A stretch of 64,000 nt of DNA, taken from the NCBI GenBank assembly GCA_020086605.1, contig JACBWW010000004.1, positions 23,882,255-23,946,254 on the forward strand. The letters run 5' to 3'. The position numbers and the translations under genes are program-made. Shown piece by piece: positions 1 through 13,644 of this stretch. Under the pieces are notes generated by a model. It was not told the origin of the DNA. It worked only from the letters and a program-made list of their open reading frames with translations, and searched no databases. How positions within the stretch are numbered: position 1 is the stretch's first letter; the number at the start of each line of letters is the position of its first letter. The stretch comes from Lanius collurio. Its lineage: Eukaryota; Chordata; Aves; Passeriformes; Laniidae.

Positions 1-365
1 CTTCAGAAATTCATAGACCATGTAGAAATTATTTGTAATGTGATGCTTTAATTCTTTGCATGAAAATTAGTATGTGGCTTCAAACTTCCACAGGTAGGCG
101 TACCACAATGGCTATTCAACTATACTGGTTGAGAATGGACAGAACCGGTGATACAAGGGCCAAACCGTATCTTATGAAACACAACTATTTATAGACTTGT
201 TTTGCTATAGGGAGGCTGGTGAACATGCTGAATAAGAATTACCTCAGTTCTGCAGCTTTCTATGTCTTTTTAATGCATTCTGTTTCAGGGTCACTTTCAA
301 TCAATATTTCATTTACTTACTGAGATTGAATGGGCGCTCTGAGACACAGTGTGCTGTTTATCATA

Positions 366-460
366 CAGATCGGACACCCCACGCCAGCCCGGAGCGTTCC
401 GCCGCGCCGGGAGCTGTCCGTTCAGCACCACCGCGCTGCCGCTCGGAGCCGCATTGCCCT
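366..460. other. CpG-dense micro-island
   Basis: About 14 CpG dinucleotides fall in roughly 90 bases, whereas the surrounding kilobases are AT-rich and nearly CpG-free. The patch includes runs such as 'ccgccgcgccggg'. It is far too short for a classical CpG island or a housekeeping promoter. It could be the remnant of a GC-rich insertion, the edge of an unrecognised exon, or a small unmethylated regulatory element. Open frames cross it on both strands (66-103 codons), but none resembles a protein I know. It overlaps the first half of a diverged duplication described separately. The composition is seen directly; its role is unknown. Confidence 0.6.
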
Positions 461-513
461 TTTTTTCTTTTTCACCAGGAGCTTTTCTTTCAGCACCACA
501 GCATTGCACTTAG
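411..513. repeat. Diverged duplication with 68-bp offset
   Basis: A segment beginning 'gagct' at 411 and containing 'ttcagcaccac' at 421-431 recurs with 'gagct' at 479 and 'ttcagcaccac' at 489-499. Both anchors have the same 68-base offset. The bases after the anchors also agree in part (cgcgctgc against agcattgc). The first copy is CpG-rich and the second has lost its CpGs, as expected of methylation-driven decay or of independent origin. The shared core begins with ttcagcacc, the left half-site of the REST/NRSF element. Neither copy carries a good right half-site. Confidence 0.5.
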
Positions 514-3500
514 ACTTTTTAAACGGCTGCGTTCCTCTTTGGTCTGAAGAACAATTTCGTCTGCACTTCCAGTTATTGCTATTACCTATAGGACTTTCAA
601 TCCTATTTCACCCTTGCCACCCTTTCCCCAAGCAGTTTTAAGGTATCTATTTCTGTGGAAGTCATTTTTCTCATTGAATGATCAGAAAAAAAGATAAATT
701 CTAACCTTTAACGGCTCATTCCGACTCATTGCTTACAGTAGATCTAAGCTCTTTTTTCTGCTTATTCGACTCCTTCCAGCTTCCCATCACATCTGTAACA
801 AACTTTTAAAATTATATTGCCACACCACCATGCACAAGCCTACCTGCACAGTAGAAATAGATTATTCCATCACATTCAGATGGTTAACAGAGGTTAGCAC
901 GTCCTGTATTTATATATATATATTTATATCGCTTTCTAAGAAAGTGCATATTAATGTTTACTTTAAAGAATGTGTAAATGGTGCTATCAAGAAATCTGAT
1001 CAATTTTATCCCAGTCTTTTTGTGTACCACTTCGAATGTATGAGATTTATTTTTCTATTGGAAAAAAAAAAAATAAACAGTCTGAAAGCATTACAATTGG
1101 TAGATTTTAGTAATTTTACAGTGAATTGAATCCCTATGTTATAGTATCATTAAAAAAATTGAGGATGGGTCATGCAAATTACTATATGCTTATTGACAAC
1201 ACTCACACATTTCTGTCTGGACACTCTTTAGTCCATCTGCTAACTCCTAAATGTCTGTTTCACTTGAGACAAGATGTCTGCGTACTCCAAATTTTAAATG
1301 CTTTGATGTGGATTTTGGGTGGATTGAGGGCTACTGTTACCACAGATTCACAAACTGAGAGTGGTTTATTCTATAAATGATAAGCATTCCAATGGTATTT
1401 TTTAAATGCAAGAATAACATGGCTTAGCGTGTCCCTATCTGGTGCAATGCAGTCCCTGTACATATCATATGCTGCATCTCTAATAAAAATGGTTGAAAAA
1501 TCTTTAAAGAAAAGAGAACACTATACTCTATTATAGTTCTATAAATACATTTTCTTCCAGAAGTTTTGCATCTTTATTTTTTACACAAAAATTTAATAGC
1601 CTATAATAATTTCTTGCAATTATATGATGATGCCTTTTGTTCAAAGGGTAAGTACTGTGCTGCTTTAACTGGTTCTTGGCAGGCAACTTTACACACAGTG
1701 AGTTCTGCTGGTAGATGTATTCATATATTTTTCTCTTTAAATTGTGCTTCCCTATTGTAGCATAATTAATTTAGAATTTATTATTATTTTTAAAGTAGAA
1801 TATTTTTTCTATACAGATTAATACAATAACCTCTATATTATATAAGCAAAAAGATATGCAGATGGGTTTACATTACATATAAACATATATACCACTATTT
1901 GTAAATCAAACTCTTTTTGTGATTAAATTAAAAAGTAGTATAATTTCAGGTTTATAATGCAAATATTGTTTAAACTGAAGACATTCGATATTTTGCTTAC
2001 AGTATATTTTTAGGGATAATTTAAAATATGTAACTTTAAAGAAAAAAAGTTTTACAGAATGATAATGGGTAAGCAGCTGTTTCCACATTGTTAGGGCACA
2101 GAAGTTCCAATTGCCACATTAATCAAAGTATTGAGACTACAAAATCTATTTCATTTAATCTCATTATTGAATAAACAGCTCTGTAGTGATGCCTATTTGT
2201 ACTTGTTTCTCTAATAAAAATGCAACTGTAGCTCTCAACACAAATTAGTTTTAATTATTTAAATGATATGAATTTGTCAAACGTAAATAATCTAACACCT
2301 GGTTTGCCTTTTCATTTTCTGAAAAAATGTTTCATGAAAACTAGTAGAGGATGATAATGGGGAATAACAAAGGTAGGTCTATGTATTTATTCCAATTCTA
2401 TTCATTTTAAAGAAGGGCAAATGTGAGTTGATTACTGTCTAGCAGGGTGAAAAAGTAGTCTGTTTTATTGCTGCGCAGGGACGCAACAGAATACAGCAAA
2501 GCAGAAGGATGTCTCACATACACTGGTTCTATGCAATTCACTTGTCCTATGCTCATGTCTGAGGATTGGTGACAATGATTTACAGTTTTGCTATTTTTTT
2601 TCTGAATACAAGGATAACATTACCAAACAATAAGTGGTATAGGCTTTAAGATGCTTAATCAAGATGCCAAAATCTGCCATAGCAGTCACCAATATATGTG
2701 AAACGGAACTTCTCAGGCAAAAGAAAAGGCTAAATTTCCCTGGTTTGCCATTTTTTAGTAACTTCATTTCAGGAGACCTGCCTGACCACACAAGAGGAGT
2801 ACCCTAAGTGTCAGAAGGATATAATATCATATATAAGCCAATTGGTAGCTAAGTCTGAAAATGCAGATCCATTTGTTTTCTCCACAGGATAGCATTATTC
2901 TGATTTCTGTTTCTGTTTAATGCTACATTTTGTTTTAAAATATTTGCTATTTAAAATTCTGGATGTCCCAACACACTACCCTGAAATCATTTATCATTTG
3001 GTTGAGGAAATATATAATCTAGTTGTGGTTGTTGGTGGTGGCCTCATATGGCACGTCAAGCAGTTATAATTTGTATGTATTTCTGTATATTAAACCATTC
3101 TTTAATATCGATTCTGTTTGTGGTGTATTAACTGTTATCCTTTCTTGGTAAAGGAAGTGTGCTAAGCAGATAGTTACTGCCTTAAATCAACAAGGCACTT
3201 TTAGAGTCACATGAAGCTGTTGAAACCTACCACTCAGTAGTTTGTCTGCCAGATTAATCATCTTTATTGTTCCTTCTGGAGCTGTGTCTCTTCCTTTGTG
3301 GAAAATATTTCCAGCAGGCAGGCTTATAGTGAGAACTTACAACACTCCTAGGGTATGATTATGTGACCATCACAGTTATTAGTGTGCCCTACATATTAGT
3401 AACGCAGTCCAGGGTTTCAGAACTATTTTTAAAAAATGCAAATTTCAAAAGATTTTTTTCTTAAGCATTTTATATTTCATAGTGCATTTTCTATCAAAAT

Positions 3501-6500
3501 GTTCCTATAATTATTTTGTTGGTAGTCCCTTCTCAGTGCTGTTAATTTAAAATTCTTATACTCAGTTTTTGCATATCAGCTTGGTTTTTTAGACCATTTG
3601 CAATATTTAATTATTGCTAAATAATCAGTACTGTGGGACTACTAAGTTAGTTTTGATGTCAATGGAATTCAATTAAATGTCATTAGTAAGAATAAAATCA
3701 GAGAACTGTGGTATTCAACTACTTAACAAGAATTAGAATTTTATTTACTTCTTGTTATTTTTATAATAGTTTTATCAATTTTTACCTTGAAACTATATAA
3801 ACTAAGAAGAAGCATACGCAAGAAAGCAGGATGTTTTCAAAGCTCTTGAAAACATTCAGAGGAAATTCTGTTATAATCCAGATACATAAATTAATATAAG
3901 TAACACTATAGTATTATCTTTGCTGATGTTGCCTTCCATGCTGCAAAATATCTTCAGGAACTTTCATGTTACTGAAAATATTATGATGATAAAAATACCT
4001 TTAAGCAAAAATATCAGGATAATCAGATTTCATATTTGTATCTTTGAAAAAATATGAAGTTGTATCTCAGTTTTTCAAAGTATTTTGCTAAATAAGTGGA
4101 GTTCTTTGTTATTTAATATGAGCTCTCAATAAAGTGTGTATGTGGAAGGCAAGAATTAACACTAATATTTCTACTCTAATGTATTGATACAAAGTAAACA
4201 TCACTTTAAAATCAGTTGCTTGTGTTCTCTTCTAAAACTCACTTGGCAATGTGTCACATTCCAGCCTTTTTGAAAACCAGCAAAATTTTATAATAACCTT
4301 ACCTGGCAGCAGCTATTCTTGGCACAATATATTATTCCTCTTTCAGTACCTAGAAGATGTAACACACATCATTGAAACATTTCAATTTCTACTGTGCATG
4401 CTAATTTTAAATTCAGATTGGTGCTTTGAGAATTTTGAGCTTGAGAACATAAAATGCAAACAGAAGAGGGCCATAGTTGAGAACCTCTTTTTACATGACA
4501 GCTGATGGAAACATCAGCAATATTGTTGCTAGCCTTCATGTCTGTTTATGTGAACATTTTAATCGTACACAAGGCTGTATGTCACTATAGCTAGAAGTAC
4601 TAAATAATTTGCATCCAATTTGTATAAAATGATCTAATTTGCAATTTTCATTCATCTGACTTAAAAGAGTTGGTGTCCTGATATATTGTCTTCAAACTTT
4701 ATATTACCACACAATCACATCTAAGCATGAGCAGTTGCAGACTCTGAGATGTGGAGGATAAGATTGAAGAAGTAGTAATAGTGTGATTTTACAAATGGCA
4801 CAGGACTCCAAAAGTATATCATACAGGTAGGTTTACAAAAAGAAAAAACTACTTTACTTTTGATTATCATGCTTCAAAGAACAGGTGTATTTTCCCTGAA
4901 TTGTTTGTAATATCCTGTCAATAAACTCAAATCTCATAGAAATTTATTCTGGTTTAAAAAAGAAGTGTTTTAGATGTTTTTTTATAATCAATTTTCCATC
5001 TGAAATTCAGTTCAGTTTTTCTTCCCAATCAAATGACATCACTTGCTATACAGGGAAGATAAGGGGAAATTTTGAAACAAAGGTTGTTCCTAATCAGACT
5101 GCATTACTTACTGGGAGCCAATTTGATTGCATGCGACTAATGCATTCATTTTATCATTATTGTAGGTCATCAAAGCAAGTAATGGAGTGTCATCACTAAG
5201 TATAATTTTAAGTGAGAAATTGGATTATTTTTTGCTCCCAGCATCAGTGGGCCTAGTAGAGTTCCTGGCATCCATAGGTTTATATGCCTACCCTTTTCTG
5301 CAAATGCTATATGCCCTTGGCTACGCTGTGGTCAAGCAGAACTCCTGATGAGAAACACTAATTCCTATTTTAATGGGATGTGCATATTTCTATATACAAA
5401 TGTAAACAATTTAAATCTTTAATTCATGTGTTTAAGCAAAGCTCAGGTGGGTATAAAAAAAGGATATGTCAGTGAATGAGCTGTCCAAATTTGCCCCCAT
5501 GTAGGCAAGTATGTCACTTTTATCTGCAGATTTGCATGTCAGTCAGTAATATTACTCACAAGCTGACCATAAAGTTCACAGAAGCTCATTGTGGTTTGGT
5601 GAAGAATCTGTTTTGAAGGTTCTAAACTGCTCTGTAATGGTGACCAAAATTATTGTAGAAACCAGTAACAATTGAAGTGATGAAGTATCCAGCCTAAGAG
5701 AACAATTCTATAAATATAATTAAAAGACATATTTATGGTGTTCTTCTTTTCCCAGACTGAAGACTTAGAGAAGAAAAATCTATTACAGAAAACCTGTCAA
5801 AGGGAGCTAAGGGTTTCTAAAGTTTCCAGCTTTGACTTTATTTGAATTCCAGTGAAATCAATGGAGATTTTTGTTCAAGTGAAAGCCCTGGCAAGAAAGC
5901 TATGACTTCTAGGAACAGTGAGAGGTTATTCCGTAAAATTAAAATGGTGTGGTTGAAATTCAGTCTACTTTCATCAATACTTAAAATGGGGGGTACTAAT
6001 TTGGAATTAATTACTAATTGGAATTATTCACCGTGTTAACCAATCCTGCTCAAAATTCAGTGTTAGTAGATGGACATTCTTCACAAGGGTAAACTTTAGA
6101 TAGAGATACCAAGGATAAGACTTGAAAGAGTTTACTTTGTTTATGTAGAAGGCCATGCTCCAGAAAAAAAAAACATTTTCCAGAATCACACAGTCCTGTA
6201 ATAAATTATCGATATTGTGACTAACATTTTTATTAAAAACAATTAAGTGTTTCTGTTTAGGCATGTTTATCCTAAATGCTGTACATACAAACATCACTGA
6301 GCAAACCCTGATAATCATTCTTCTATAAAACTCCACTTCCAGCTCTTGTAAAGATAGTCATTAAGTATTCAACAGCAATAAAGGACACTTGCAGTCATGT
6401 TTTTAATATGTTTTGTCCTACTAAGCATTTTTCCAATACTATATTTAATATTTTCTTCCATCAAAATAAAGAAACTTCCATCAAAACAATATAGATGTAC

Positions 6501-6979
6501 CCTAAAAATGCCTCTATATTTATTTTTAAAACATTGAATGCATATGGGGTGTGTGGTCTTAATATGGCAATGTTCTGGAATGACATCATCCCCAATTCTC
6601 TTGTCTTTAACATAAGACAAACTGATAGACCTAATTTTGTTTTTCCTGTTCAATATCAGTAACAGAAATTAAAGAAGCTCTTTTATACAAAGAAGGTGAG
6701 TTTGCAAGGTTGCATCATTTATAAGAATGTTTTGTAGGACAGGAAATTACCTGGTTGGCTAATATTTACCTTTTCATTTGAAGAAATACAGCTGTGTCTT
6801 CAAACTACCTGTCCATTTCCACACACTCCCAAAGTACATCTGCTTGATTTCATAGTGACTATAAAGGGATAAAGTAAATAAAGAATCAAATTTTTCCTCT
6901 GTTACTAAATTTTGATAGGTTTATCTGTATTTTCTGATAGAGCAAGCATCTAGCACAGTAAAATGCCACACAGGTTTGT

Positions 6980-7004
6980 GAGCTGTAGTGTAGGCAAAAA
7001 AAAA
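6980..7004 (+). repeat. 25-nt direct repeat, copy 1
   Basis: The sequence gagctgtagtgtaggc followed by nine A occurs here and again, identically, at 9884-9908. Flanking bases do not match beyond a few positions. A 16-nt non-simple word plus the A-run repeated within 2.9 kb is unlikely by chance. It may be the 3' end of a small retroposed RNA or a local duplication. I do not recognise the family. Confidence 0.6.
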
Positions 7005-9883
7005 GGCAGAATATGCTTCCAGTGTGTATATGTATTTGTATATGTTTATGTTTTTTGCAGAGAACACTTTCCTGGACTGCACATCATTATATTAAAGCCA
7101 AAATGTTGTGTTCCCCCTGCACAAGTATTTCAAACTTAATGGATTGTAATTTTGACACAGTTTTGTTTAACCAGAAATTTTGTTTAGCTCACTTAAAATA
7201 AGAATGCAATTTCTACAGAAGTATTCAGAAAACTGGAACTGTCTTAGGAGGGTAAGTTAACACCTCCCATATCTTCCCTCAAGGAAACAGCAAAGAGATA
7301 ATTCTGGCTACACAGACTCTGGGTTTTTTTTTTAGAAATATAAGACCAACTGTAATTAACTTTAATATCAGTGTTTCTGAAAATAATTGAATAATACTTC
7401 AATTGAAAGATGTATTACCACCTGAGAAGTTTTTTTTTTTAAAGCTGTAACATGTTGTAATCACTGATTTTTACAAACCATCCTGACTCCTGAACCACTT
7501 CATGCAGTCTATTGCAGTGTCATATCTGTGCCCTTTAGGGTAGGGACAGGCAAAATCAAGCAAGTCAGCCTAATCCCATTGTGTCTGAGAATTCATTCTG
7601 TCCACAGGAAAACAAAACAAAACAAAGGCTCATGTCACTGACACAATTCCAGGAATTTATTCCTCCTTGGAGTCTTCCTCATCATTTTTGCCAGATGGAT
7701 TAAAGGACAAGTTTCCTCGGTGGGAGATCCAAGTGTGAGGCTATGATTACACAGTGTAGGGCATATATGTTATGAAAGTTTATTCTTCAGTACTTGAAAT
7801 TAAAGCCCACTTTGACATCTGTCTCTTAGCAAGCAAGCATAAACCTCACAGAATCATAATGTTAGCAGAAGTGTCAGCTTAGGTTTAATGGTTGTTTTCT
7901 CTTGACCTGGTTGAAGGGAGACCACATGCATGAAAAGCTTCCTCTTACATTACCAGAGATTAGTCTGAATTTTGGCATCCATGGTGGCAAAACTTGAACT
8001 GTTTAGGACAAAATTCTCATTATAATATCACAGTCTACATAAACCTAATAATAATACCAAATATTAGGCATGAAGTTGAAGTAGTTCTGGAAAGGTTAAG
8101 AAAGATGAGGAGATTTGAAAATGCAAGTTCTATATGAAAGAAGGTTTAAGTCAATTCATTGCTAATAAAATGTTAGAGAATACCATCCTGGTTACACAGC
8201 AGCTCTTCACCATAACAGAGCATTTGCAGAAATGAAACAATTGGTAAACACTCTCTTTGTAAATAGTGTGGCTTAGGACGAAAAAAATTTCTGAAGAAAA
8301 TAAAGTATCTCCATGTATAAGTCCCTCCTTGAAGCATATGAAGTTATTCTCACTGTTCAAGCCAATCTTTTTTTCCAGGTAATTTTATTATTATATAGAC
8401 TCTAATGAAATTGATATCAATGGGGTGAAAGACCCTGATAAGTTATTCAGTGTAAAAAAAAAAAAAATCTATTTTTCTGTTTCATAAGTATTTTAAGTCT
8501 CAAAAAACACTGTTCTCCCAACATCCATCAGTGCTACTGAGGTGTAAGAATCAGTATAATTGGTCCTGTGTAAGGAAAGCATCAAGTCTTTGATTATTGG
8601 TTTTGCAGTAGTGCCAATGTTGTATAATGTGTTCTACCCACAGATAAAGCACTGTAGGCTGGTACTTGTCTCAATGATGTGAGTGGAATTTGCAATTCAG
8701 TGAGACTTTTAGAGATCAAAGCAAAGGACAAAGGCATGTGTAAAGAGACATATGAAAGAAAATATCAGTGAGTACTACATTATTCCTTCTAGGCCCTATT
8801 CCATAATCAATTTGAATAAGTTAATTGATGTAGATACAGTTCAGCCTGGCAGAGATGATAATCTTAATTAGGAAAAATGGTCACACTGCAGGGATATAGA
8901 CAGCAACTGGAGGTGCACTTGAAATAAAGATCTGATGTTATCAGTTGCGGAAATTGTTTCTAGCTCCTGCATATAAGGCTCATTTATCAAAATCCCAAAT
9001 GTTCTGACAGTTTGCCTTGTACAAGTCACCTTTAAGGCAATACTCTGATGCCTTATTAAGGAAATATTGTTATTCCTGCCAGTATGCTTTCCTACACAGA
9101 AAAGTCTAGAACCCAACCTTCATACCTACCCTCAGGCTTGAGTATGCAAAATGTCTTTATCAAATGTAGATAACATAAATGGAGGTTATAAATAAATGCC
9201 TCATATTTAGGCATCATCATTTAGTTTTGTATGGCAGCCTATGACTGTTTGGAGATACTAAATTTTTTTTCTGAGCTGCATTAGTACTCACTTCATAATT
9301 TTCACCCTGTAGCAGTGGAAATAATTCTTTGATAAAGTTGTTCTGATACACTCACCTTTGTCATCAGGGAATTTCCTTCCTACTCACCATATTTTTACAA
9401 TAGATCTATACAACCAAAATATTACAAAGTTTTAATGATTATGTACTCAAAAATTTATCAATAGATGTCACTTTTGTGATATAACACCAGTTAAAAATTT
9501 GTAAAAGAGCTTACAATTTGAGCACTTGCAATAAAGCCAGAGACTGGAAATTATATTACTTTGCCTTTATATAATTCTGTGATTCTACTTTAGAGGTTTA
9601 CATATAAAACACCACTACCACTGCTGTGGTGAAGTATGAACACTTCACCATTTCAGATGGATTCACAGTCATGTTGCTAAAATTCTGCTTTTAGCCCATA
9701 CCACTAAATGAAAAAAAAAAAAAAAAATCTACTTACAAGGTGGTCCTATCTAGATCCATGAGGGAGACAGTTAGAATATTGCCACCAGAAATTAATCACA
9801 CCACATGCAGAGAAATCAAGGAGCAAGTACAAAGCAGAGTGAAAAACCTTATGGTTTGCTCTACTCCTAGAAGTAAGCTCTGA

Positions 9884-9908
9884 GAGCTGTAGTGTAGGCA
9901 AAAAAAAA
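9884..9908 (+). repeat. 25-nt direct repeat, copy 2
   Basis: This is the second copy of the word gagctgtagtgtaggc plus nine A found at 6980-7004, in the same orientation. The two copies diverge immediately after the A-run (gtaatac here, ggcagaa there). A run of 17 A sits about 160 bp upstream (9711-9727), but the intervening sequence shows nothing I recognise. Confidence 0.6.
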
Positions 9909-12900
9909 GTAATACACGTAATAGTATTGATGTAGCCTACGTAATGAGTAAAACCCACCTGTTTGTGGTATTAGAATAATTATTTAAAATTAATTGAAAA
10001 AAGGCATACAGACACTTCAAACCAAACCAAAAAAAAAAAAGAAAAAGGAAGCAAAATCACATTAATTTTTCTTCCAACTAGTATTTCTAAAATGTATCAA
10101 AAATTTTTACATTATACTTGATAGAATAATAATTTCTTTGAAGAGATGTATGATGCATACTGGAATGCAATTGTGTGAGAAAATGACTTGTTTTAGAAGA
10201 ATTCAGTCAGTTTTCGCTTCCACTTTGCATTCAGTAATATTTTATATAATGCGGCACAATTCCCAAGATAAAGATATTATTCCCTGGACTGTTTAGACTG
10301 CTGAGTTTTTATCCACCTTACGGATAGTATTCTATTCAATAACTGTCTCTGATGATTTGGCTTTACTAGGCTAGCTTGCAGGTAACTAAAACCTTGGATT
10401 TTGGAACATGGGAAGGAGATTTCTGTTTCTTTGTTCTTGAACCTTCGGAATTATCAAAGACATCTAGGTTTGAACTGTATAGTTAAATTAGTGATTGTCT
10501 GTTGTGCTATTCAGTATTGCATTACTGTATCTTATGCCAATTTCAGTTAAAGTAAATTATAAACACTCAAATTCATGAAGACCATGAGGTCTATAAAGAT
10601 ATAAAGAAGCAAGCTAAAAGGCCAAATAAAATGATTTTTTCTTTGCTCTCTCAAGATAAAAATATTTCATTTCAAAATTCAAAATATTTTTCAAAAATTA
10701 CCTAATATATGAGGTCTTTTGGACTTCTAATTAATACTTTTAATAACAGAAAAATTTAAACCTTTTCTTGGACTTTATTTAAAATATAGTGTATTGAGAG
10801 ACAAGTTTTGGAATAGGCTGTGACAAGAGGATTTATACAAGCTGAAGAGTGGGACATCGCATGTGTTTTGGGTTAATTGTAGTGGATGTGGCAATCTTTA
10901 AGAAAAATACGGCTTCATAAGCTTGCATAACAAAACAAAACAAAAGCTCCTGGAGTTTTGTAAAGACCTAGAACTCCAGCAGGGTGCTGTCCTGCTTTCT
11001 TTTGAACTGTCAACCCACAGCTGTTGTTAAGATTTCCCAGTCTAAACATCTTAGAAATTCCTGCTACAGCCAGCCACTTTTACAGTGTGAAGAAGAGGTA
11101 TTTTTCTTGTTCTAAATACTGGCTAGCAACTGATGTATTTGTCTGGAAAGTAGAAGGGATTCACCATATTTCCCTTCATCCTTGAGGGGGCTGAATGTAT
11201 ATCAAACTACAAGAATCATCAGACCATCACCAGGAGATCGCACTGAAGGCACGCCACAGCAGTAATGGAGTTATTGCTCTCACATTCAAGAAATACCATT
11301 CTTCGAAAAGCTAAAATTGTGCTACTTCCTATCTTCAGAGTCTGGTCAACAAAATTCTTTCATCTCCTTCATCCTCTCCACAATCACAAAATTTTTAAAT
11401 TTGTGCTTTGAAAAATGATTTTCCCACTCAGAGCAAGGTCTGAGTGATTAACATACTCTAGAAAACATGGATTAAAACTCTTAGTTTTACCACTAGTAAA
11501 GCAGTCCACTTGTCCAATTTTTTTACATAAAAGATAGCTATCAACTTTACCACCCCATTACATTCTCTAATTAAGTCTTTTCATGCATGAGCTTGCTAAC
11601 CCTGAGGCTCTATGGTCAGGAGCATGTTTCAAGGCAACAGTAGTGCCTCACTGTAAATCTGGTAACCTGCTTAAAATCTCTGCTACATTCCCTAATGCAT
11701 ACTTGCTGAGAACTAATTTTTTTCAGTTGAATTTTGCACAACTCTAAACACCCTTCATGACTTCCTCTGGGAGATTTTCCCTCAAGTACTTTAGTCAGTC
11801 ATTTTTCATGGTATCTGATCTAAATTTTCCTTGTCACTTTCATTTACCTCCTTCATATTTTATAGCTTTTTCTCTCATTGACTACTTGATAATATGAAAG
11901 AAATTGAACATATGCTCTCACTAAACAAAAGTGAATGCAGGTTTAATGATGGAAGAAAAGAAGAAATGATCTCTTTTCCTCTTCACATGTATGAATAATT
12001 CCCACACAACAAATGGAGCAAACATCCACTAAGTCATATATGTGAACTGATTACAACTTGGTCTCAAGGAAATAGCAGAAAGTCCTTCAGAGGTACACAC
12101 TTGCACTTGAGAAAATAAGAATACAAACTTAATCCAAAAAAAATAAAAAGCCTGTCTTCTCAGAATGCTTTTCATTGTGAAGTTCCCTGAGATTTGCTTA
12201 TGAGTGAAAGGGTCTAAGCATCTCCCAAACCATGTATAGCTTTATAGTCTCTCCCATGTGTAAAGGATCAGCTAGGATAGATACTAGTCACTAATTTCAG
12301 AGTTAAAATAGGGAAACATCTTTGCTGGTTCACATTTATACCCAATATTGCATTGACTTAATCAAATTATGTGTTTTACAAAGCAGTTCCGTTGAACTAG
12401 TGAAAAAGTATCTGGAAGAGGGCACACCAAATTTTCAGTAATTCTTTCCTGATTCAGAGCAGGATTTAAGAGCATCCACAAAAGAGAAAATATAAAGATA
12501 TATTTGATAATAATTTGATGTAAACCAAACTAAAAATCATGTTTCTGCTTTTTCCATCCAAGGTCAACAAGTCATCTCAAGGCACAAGAGATTTCAGACC
12601 TGGAGTGTAAGACTCAGCAACAATCTGAGCCACTTTTCACATTCTTGAGATCTAGTTTGAAAGGTATCTAGGCAATTACAGACTGAAACAGGCTCTTCAC
12701 TTTTGGAAACATCCCTTAAACTCATGTAAAATGCTGTTGAGATTGCACTAGGTATCCATCTACACCTTTGAACACCTAAATACTTTTTACAAATCCAGAT
12801 TTTAGGCTAGGCTTTCACTACTATCTCTGGTTTTGAAGCAAAAGCTAAATTAGAGTCCCTCTTCCTCAGGCACCTTGTCCTCTCTCTTATCTGAAGTTTA

Positions 12901-13644
12901 TAGCCTTTCTAGTCTTATAGTAAAGCTAATAAAGCTTGGAGCCATCATTTCCAAAATTAAATTTAAAAATTGTTAAAAAATGTTCCAAATGCAGTAAATG
13001 AGCAGAATTTTGACACAGGTTGCTTCAATGCACCATTTATCCTCAAACAGCTTTATCACCACAAGTGAGGTAACAAGCTACAGCACACATGACAGGAGTA
13101 TTTCTTGAGGCCAGATTATTTATTCATTTCTTATTCCTTAGTTTTCTTTTTGTAAAAGATTCCTCCAGTAGAAGTTTCAGAACTAGTCTGTAATTTCCTG
13201 ATTCCTGATAATGTGATTTCTTTATTTATTTTGTCAAAAAAATGTTGTATGAGGTAGGTATTTTCTGTCTGTAATATTTTTGAAATGTTTCCTTATTTGT
13301 GCATTTTATACACTCTCTGACTTTTAATTCAAGAGGGGCCTGATCCAGACTAATAGATATGAAGGAAACTACTGTGATGAGCTTTGGAATATCACCTTAG
13401 AAATTACAGAGCAGAATTTTCTTGAGCTATAATTAGTCAGTCGTCCTTTCTGGTGAGCCATTTCAAAGTTGATTTTTTACATCCCTTGACAAAGATTGTT
13501 AACCTATGATTTGATCTCTTCTAAATACAGGATAGTACATAGCCCTCAGAGGCATTTGCTCATTGCATGCCTCTAGGGGTTAGACACTTAATGATATTGT
13601 ATCAACATCAGTGAAAATAAATGCAGAATGTACCTCATCAAGTA

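Larger units (their letters stand above)
514..13644. other. AT-rich non-coding DNA, no gene recognised
   Basis: This 13-kb stretch contains only short open frames (about 60-103 codons), with no domain, signal peptide or family motif that I recognise. A homopolymer of 14 A lies at 8454-8467 and one of 17 A at 9711-9727. A 25-nt exact direct repeat (6980-7004 and 9884-9908) is listed separately. Several places resemble splice sites by chance, but no exon with a sensible frame emerges. I see no tRNA-like box pair and no retroelement tail. The stretch is best read as intergenic or intronic. Confidence 0.7.

Noticed and set aside
326..641. Overlapping open frames of 73 and 103 codons on plus and 66 on minus across the CpG patch
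   Set aside because: No recognised domain. The frames are open because the patch is GC-rich, and different frames on both strands are open at once.
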